From Cristatella mucedo (Eukaryota; Bryozoa; Phylactolaemata; Cristatellidae), in NCBI GenBank assembly GCA_009760855.2, contig WPIO01000011.1, positions 802,501-866,500 on the forward strand: 64,000 nucleotides of DNA, written 5' to 3'. The first letter of the stretch is position 1; each line of letters begins with the position of its first letter. The notes under the pieces were generated by a model that was not told the DNA's origin, searched no databases, and was given only the letters and a program-made list of their open reading frames with translations. A program made the translations under genes and the position numbers. Positions 46,817 through 64,000 of the stretch are shown in pieces.

Positions 46817-48124
46817 TGTAACGCCGGAGGCTCGGCGGAGTAGGCTTAATCTGCCGCTTACCTAGCGGCGTAACCTACCGCCCAATATGCCGTTCGGTGC
46901 GCTCCTACCCTCAATAAGCTGGACGCCATGAAACGAGCGTTTCTGGCGTTAACCGCTATTCACTATTACTGTTACTATTATTATTATATACTATTCGCTA
47001 TTCACTACCGCTATTCACCGTTATTCGCCGCTACTAAAGGGGCTCGTGAGTCCGCGACGTGAATCGGAAAGTGAGACACGCAAATTGGGGATTTTACTGA
47101 GCTTTATTTGCAAGCGCACAAAGTCTCTGCGCGTCTAGCTCAGTTTTATCTCCACACTCCTCACACGCTCTCAACAGCACAAGCACTCTTCTAGGGGAAA
47201 CACGTCCCTGCACTCAGGCTACTTACGTGTATAGTGAAGAATGACCCAAATAGACGTAACTTGAACCGGAGCGTGAACCCTGACTGGAGAACTAGGGCTC
47301 CGCTTCAACCTTAACGGCAGGAATACCTCCCACGCCACCTCAAGCACTCTTCCGGAGGAAACACGTCTCCAGACTTGAGCTACCCTAGCATCTATGGGGG
47401 ACGGCCCAAATAGACAATGGAGCCCAAACCAACGGAATATCTCACCCACCACACTAACTACGTCTAGCTCGCATCGGCAATCCTCACGCCGAGACCACGT
47501 GCGAGCACCCAAAAGAAACAAAAAATGCCAGCTCGCGCGCGATACGACCGTATTCGGTAGAGTCCACCAAATCCGCCTACCGCTGCCTCGTCCTGTCCCG
47601 TCAATAGCCGGCGAACAGCCCGACCTCCTCCCTCGCTTTTAGAGAAACGAGTCCGACGGCGTCGAAGCGAAGCCGAAGAGAGAAGCTGGATAAAAGAGAC
47701 CAAGAGCGACCATCGCTCGACTCTTAAATACCTAGCTGAGACAATGGGGCAAGAGCTTAGTGGTATTGGGCCTGACACCGTGACCCATTACGGTAAGGAA
47801 TTAATACCGTCGCTAGGCCACTGGAAGGGCACCCCTGTCCAGCTTGAATGCCAAATAGGTTCCTAGTCGATTCTTTTTGGATAGAGTTATGGCCGAGGTT
47901 GACAGGCCAGCCAACATCATTCAGCAGCTCCCGCGGATATCAGACCAATTCTGAAGGTCGATCGCCACCGCTGGTTCCAGAGCTTCCTGGCTCGCTCTTA
48001 AGCTCTTGCTCTCTAACCGCACTGACGCTCCTCTCTGGCTCACTGCTCCAGGACTAAGGAGTTCTTGCCCGCCGAACAGCTCTTGTTCGCCCTAAAATTA
48101 AGCCAAGGCCAGCGTGGCGCTACA
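46817..48124 (-). mobile_element. Probable solo LTR (1.3 kb)
   Basis: Ends are TGTAACGCC and GGCGCTACA (TG...CA with short inverted repeats), flanked by CAAT at 46813-46816 and 48125-48128. In minus orientation a TATTTAAG box (47723-47730) precedes an AATAAA (47103-47108), as in an LTR. No internal retroelement genes are present. A 162 bp internal duplication lies at about 47182 and 47344. Confidence 0.55.
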
Positions 48125-49060
48125 CAATACAGCAAAATTTTGTGGGTGCATCCTGAACTAAGTCTAGGCCTATATGCAATGTCAATTAGAGCTTCGCCAT
48201 GGCGATTTGAGGATGATTTGCAGTGGAATACTGGATTGCGGTAGCTTTCCTGGTCATTTCAGACGATTGCCGCCCATTGCCACTGTGTGAGGATGCACAA
48301 TTTTTTTTCAAATTTTTTTTACGTGGCTGTGCACACAGCACGGTGCACTTTAATATGCGATAAAAACTGGAGCTCGGTGCAATCCTTTTTATGCGGTGGA
48401 TTTGGTGGATTGAAGTGGATTGTGGTGTTGGCCCGGGCTACTTCAGTCGATTGCAGCGCATTGCACAAGAACGGCCGTGCCCGTGCAAGTGAAATTTAAG
48501 TGCGATTGTCGCAGAGTGCGCTGTCATAAGCACTCAAAAAAGGAATCCTGCTCGAACATGATTTCTTTCGCTTCGTGGTGGAATGCACTGGATTGCTTCG
48601 GATTGCTGCGTATTGGCCTTGGCTACCACAACCTATGTTTTTAGACTTCGCGAGAATGCGTGAGAAGAATTGCGAGAAATTTTCTGGGTACATTGTACGC
48701 GTAGCATAGTTTGATATTCCAAACTTTTTGGAGCTGGGCGCAGCTGATTTGTCGTGGATTTGACGGGAACTACAATGGATTGCGGTGGATCGTCGTATAG
48801 GCGTCCGGCGTGGGAGCTCATTTGCATAAGTGGGCGTGTTCGAAGCGACGTGAAATTTGGTCGACAGATAAATTCGAACGTGCACTAGAATATCAGCACA
48901 AAATTTGAGCTCGGCAATGCTTATTTCTGATTGCTGTTAGCCTGATACGAGTGCATTTCGGTGAAATCGAGTGGATTGCGTCTAACGTCTATGGTCAATT
49001 CTAATGTCTATGGTTTTCACCCCTTATGGTCAACGCCAATGCCAATATCTATGGGTAAGA
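48125..49060. repeat. Second array of foldback-type units
   Basis: Units recur with GGAGCTCGG near 48370, 48730 and 48908, and GGATTGCGGTGGAT, CAGTCGATTGCAGCGCATTG between. The same phrases lie in the left arm of the foldback element (about 44170-44240), and the array continues left of the LTR at 46706-46816. Confidence 0.6.
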
Positions 49061-49262
49061 CCTGGGTGGTTTAAATTCCTCGGACTACGACAAGTCGCTG
49101 TTGATCACGAACGAAGGCAATAAAAGCAGCGCAGCTTTAAAAAAATTTAAAAAATTATGAAATTCACATAGCCTTAGTAAGAGCAATAGCTAACTGACAC
49201 ATGTCGTGGATTGCCTAGTGTGCCCAGTGCCCTTCCACAGCCCAGCCGCCAGACTCAGGAAG

Positions 49263-49270
49263 TTTCGCTT
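49263..49270 (-). promoter_or_regulatory. IRF-type core (AANNGAAA) upstream of gene B
   Basis: On the minus strand AAGCGAAACT lies 66-75 nt upstream of the gene B start codon. It contains the IRF core plus the CT that follows GAAA in many interferon-response elements. The second GAAA half is degenerate. Functional use is inference. Confidence 0.25.
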
Positions 49271-49335
49271 CGGCGTTCGCGCGTGTCTAAGATTAGCAGA
49301 AAGCCGCGTTGCCTACATGCGGCTGAAATCCTACT

Positions 49336-60470
<11,135 letters not shown>

Positions 60471-61629
60471 GTTTGCATTCGGTCGCGGCAGTATAGCATG
60501 CACATCCCTGGCTAGCTAGCTAGCTGGCTGGCTGTCAGCCTCCCTGGCTCGATTCTCGAACTGCTGTAGCGATTCCTTCACAGTCGCAGCAGCTGCAATC
60601 TTCACCGTGGCTGTACGTAGCATGGAAAAATGCTCAATCCCCGCGTAGTTATAGGCAGCAAGAGCAGGCTGGGAGCGAGCGAGAGAGAGAGTTATGGCTC
60701 TGCACCTCAATTTTTGCTCGGGGTTGAGATGTGACGCAGTAGAAATGGAAATGCATGCTGCTGCTCGTCGAGTGTGCAGCAGCAGCAGCGTGGCCTCAAG
60801 CAGCTCCGAGGGGGACGATGCTGGTTGGGCCGTTTGAGGCAGCCGTTGCTGGTGCCTCGAAAGCAGCAGCAGCAGAGTGAATCGGTGCGTCGTCGCCGTG
60901 ACACCGACTTGCCCCTCTGGGCTGGGGGCGTGTCCACCAACCTGAGGCCGGATGCAGCACAGCATGAGGGAGCTCTGCACGGCAAGTCGGGGGGGGGGCC
61001 GGTGACAAGTGAGACCGCACTACCAACTGCTGAGGTAGAGCGCACGCAAGCGAGCACCAGCCGGCTGGTGCTCGCACTTTTAGTGCAGCGATCGATGAGA
61101 GCTGCCTTGCATCCAATCCAATCTCATTGTATACCTGTTTAAATTTATTCTTATTGATTGCTATTTGACCGTAGCCTGTAAGAAGTTACGGGCCTGTGGA
61201 TATCTAAACGCCTATTGCTTCGAGCTGCTGGATCTCCCTTGCCGGCGGCTGCCTTAGCTACGCCGGCGGCTAGAAACCTGCCTGTTAGTTATGATCGTGC
61301 ACAGCTATTATTGATTCGTCGTCGTAGTTCAAATGCATTCCTAGATGTTACTGCTGTTGCTAAGATTCCTGAGTTACGCCTTAACAAAAGAAAAGCACTC
61401 AGGAGCCACCGAGGGTCGCCAGCTTAGACGTTGCTCGTTTGGCGGGAACTGCAAGCTGAGTATCCGCTCTTTTGGTATTCCTAGCACTGTCTCGAACTAA
61501 TCAGCATGCTCCCCCACATGCATCACTGTGAATCTCTCCAACATAATGGTCATCAAGCCTTCCTTCAACTCCGGCAGCCCAACCTAACGCTTGCCTTTGG
61601 AATCCTGGCTCAATTTGCAATAAACCTCT
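60471..61629 (+). other. Start of gene B intron 6, unassigned
   Basis: GC-rich with CAG runs at 60776-60790 and 60863-60877. Open frames on both strands are shaped by these runs. No match to gene A exon 7 was seen. Confidence 0.5.
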
Positions 61630-64000
61630 AGTAATAAGTGACCTTATTTCTGAAAATGGTCTCGACCTGCTCGCCTTGACTGAAACTTGGCTAAAATTGG
61701 TGTAAACTGCCCGACAATTAAAGATGCTACCCCGACTGGTTTCTCATTCTTTCACCCCCTAGATCATTCAAAACTGGAGGTGGAGTTACTGTTATCATGC
61801 ACTCGAAATTATACTTCAATCCATTTGCAGTAACCTCACAGCAGTATTTTGAATCTATTGTCTTGATTTCACCCGAAAACAAGCTACCGATGTTGGACCT
61901 TAGTCTATCGTTCACCAAAAAAAAACACAAAATCTTCCTTTATCTCAGATTTCTTCAATCACATTTTGATTCTGTGTGCAATCGAGCCTTCCTCGTTATT
62001 GGTAATTTCAACATTCACTTTGATAACTTATGTAATGCCTTCAGCACTGAATTTCGTGCATTGACTGACTCATTGTCTCTTGTGTCTCATGTGCATGCCC
62101 CCCCCCCCCCCCGCTCACATCAAAGGTCATACATGCGACCAGATTTTCTCATACAACTGCACTTTGTCTTCACCAATTACTACCAAATCCTGCTTATCTG
62201 ACCACATGCAGATCTCATTCAGTCTACAATGTGTGCACTCCTGCTCAAAATCACTTGTGAATCGCGAAACGTCAAGACTCTTGACATCGATGCTATCCGT
62301 GCGAGAATATCTGCCTTGCCTTTGCTGTTCAGTCCCCCTCCGATCTGTCACCGTTGGTAGATTGCTACAACACGACACTAGCTGACACCCTCGCGACGAG
62401 TTTACACCGCACACTGTGAGCCCTCGCCCAGACGGCCTATGGTTTACCACAGATATTAGACTAGCTGGGTCTACTAAGCACTTCTCAAAGTTCTTTGTTT
62501 AGAAGATAGACCAGATCAGGGAGTCCATCCCTATGATAGCAGCATCTCCACTAGAATGCTGTTCCCCGATTCCTGGCAGCACCTCAATGTCTACATTTAA
62601 GCAGGGCACTAGTGATCTAGTCGTGAAGTTCGTATCCCAATCAAAGAAGACAACGAGTCATTTGGACCCTATTCCCACTGTCCTGCTCCTACGATGCATT
62701 GATCTCCTGCTGCCATGCATAACTAACATCATCAATATGTCATTAGCCTCAGGTCATGTTCCAGCACCTTTCAAAAAGGCTATTGTCAGGCCACCACTCT
62801 AGAAAGCAACACTAGACCAAGAGAACTTAAGCAACTACCGCCCAGTCTCCCTTCTACCATTCCTATCAAAGACATTGGAACGAGTTGTGGCAGACCAGCT
62901 GAACTCGTATATTGAAACTTCAAACCTTGCTTAGTAAGTTCCAGTCTGGCTTTAGAACTAATCACTCCACAAAGTCAGTGTCGCTTCGGGTGTACAACAA
63001 CCTACTTAGGAATGCAGACATGGGGAGAGTATCTCTGCTTATTGTGCTTGATCTTTCGGCAGCATTTGATAGTATCGATAACCAAGTAATTCTTGAGTAC
63101 CTCTAATCTCGCCTGGGTATCACGTGCACTGTTCTGCAATGGTTCAGGTCCTATCTCAGTAGGACTCCAGAGTATTGATGTGAATCATCCGAGGCACCTC
63201 TGAAATATGGGGTACGTCAGGGCTCCATACTTGGTCCTGTTCTTTTCACGGTATATACTCTTCCTCTTGCCGATGTGACTGCCAAGCACAATCTAGGTTT
63301 TCACTTCTATGAATGACACTCAGTTGTACCTTTGATCTCTCACAGCCTTCGAGCACCTCGAATTCTCTCAACTTCCTTGCTGCATATATTGATGACATCC
63401 GCACATAGATGGCAGCAACTTTTCTCATATTAAATGGTCATTAAACTAACTTACTAGTTATGGGCAAACCAAGTGTGATTCAGAAATATTATAAAGGCTA
63501 ACGCTCAAAATGGGCTTTGCCAGCATATCTCCTGTTGAGTCTGCACGAAATCTAGGTGTCATGTTCCAAAGTTACCTTTCGTAAGACGACTCACATCAGC
63601 TTCACAATCAAGTCTGCCTACTTTCAGCTACATAACATTGCTAAAATTCGGGCTCGTTTAGATAGGGATATCACATCCAAGTTGGTCCATGCATTTGTGA
63701 CATCCCGCCTTGACTTCTGTAACTCATAGCTTGGTGGCCTACCGGCACGAGCAATCAGGCGCTTACAGCTGGTGCAAAACTCTGCAGCTAGGCTTGTCTG
63801 TCGTGAGCGGCGCAAATGCCACATCATACCACTTCTCGCCGACCTGCACTGGCTACCGGTCAAGCGACTTCAAGGTTTCGTGGCTCACTTTTAGACCCCT
63901 TCATTCTTAGGCTCCAGCCTACCAATCAGACCTACTGTCCCACCAGGCAAAGCATCGTACCACCTGCTTTTCGGAATCCAACAGTCTACCAATATCTCAT
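61630..64000 (+). mobile_element. LINE X, long copy running off the window
   Basis: Endonuclease-region codons from 61640 (GNFNIHFDNL at about 62000), the linker, then RT: LDPIPTVLLLRCIDLLLPCI, LSNYRPVSLLPFLSKTLERV, LDLSAAFDSIDNQVILEYL (about 63050), KYGVRQGSILGPVLFTVYT, and LVHAFVTSRLDFCNS (about 63685). In-frame stops and frameshifts make it inactive. It is the best local reference for family X. Confidence 0.87.
62098..62112. repeat. Poly-C run inside LINE X
   Basis: About 15 C residues; a similar run of about 14 C lies at 44700-44712. Confidence 0.9.

Noticed and set aside
60516-61142. Long overlapping frames on both strands after gene B exon 6 as further exons
   Set aside because: They follow CAG runs and GC bias, and none matches the second WWE or ART exons of gene A.

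Overview
The window is eukaryotic, animal nuclear DNA. Its coding exons are short, bounded by GT and AG, and separated by introns of 0.1 to 6.5 kb. Most of the rest is non-LTR retrotransposon debris, tRNA-like SINEs, DNA-transposon relics and microsatellites. The LINEs, SINEs and repeat content suggest an invertebrate metazoan genome, but nothing here fixes the species.

The main content is two genes in tandem on the + strand. Both encode proteins of the PARP12/ZC3HAV1 (ZAP) family: an N-terminal winged-helix-like module, five CCCH zinc fingers, WWE modules and a C-terminal ADP-ribosyltransferase domain. Gene A (14354-39759) is complete: ten coding exons join in frame to 694 codons plus a stop, close to the length of vertebrate PARP12, and carry an H-Y-I catalytic triad. 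Gene B (from 49336) has its first six coding exons in the window (399 codons, through the first WWE and the start of the second). Its remaining exons must lie beyond position 64000. Every A/B exon pair ends in the same intron phase (0,0,0,2,2,0), and exon 6 is 172 nt in both, so they are duplicates. In vertebrates this family binds viral and stress RNA and acts in antiviral defence; that role here is inference.

Layout. 1-3026: a LINE interrupted by an inverted LINE. 3027-9556: SINEs, a 0.57 kb repeat (R1), a degenerate tandem array and unassigned DNA. 9557-13735: an almost full-length, decayed CR1-like LINE with two nested insertions. 13790-14330: gene A 5' flank. 14354-39759: gene A, its introns filled with LINEs, SINEs, microsatellites and a Tc1/mariner relic. 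39760-49335: intergenic region with a poly(A) signal, a Tigger transposase relic, a second R1 copy, a large terminal-inverted-repeat (foldback-like) element, a probable solo LTR and a further repeat array. 49336-60470: gene B exons 1-6. 60471-64000: gene B intron 6, including a LINE that runs off the end.

Two LINE families are present. Family X ends in a conserved tail (GCGCCTAGAAAGAGATTAAG ... GGGCGCTTTAT) followed by ATT repeats. Family Y (9557-13735 and fragments) ends near GGAGTTACAGAC without ATT repeats. The tRNA-like SINEs carry the family X tail, so they probably use family X machinery. No other host protein gene, CRISPR array or rRNA gene was found.
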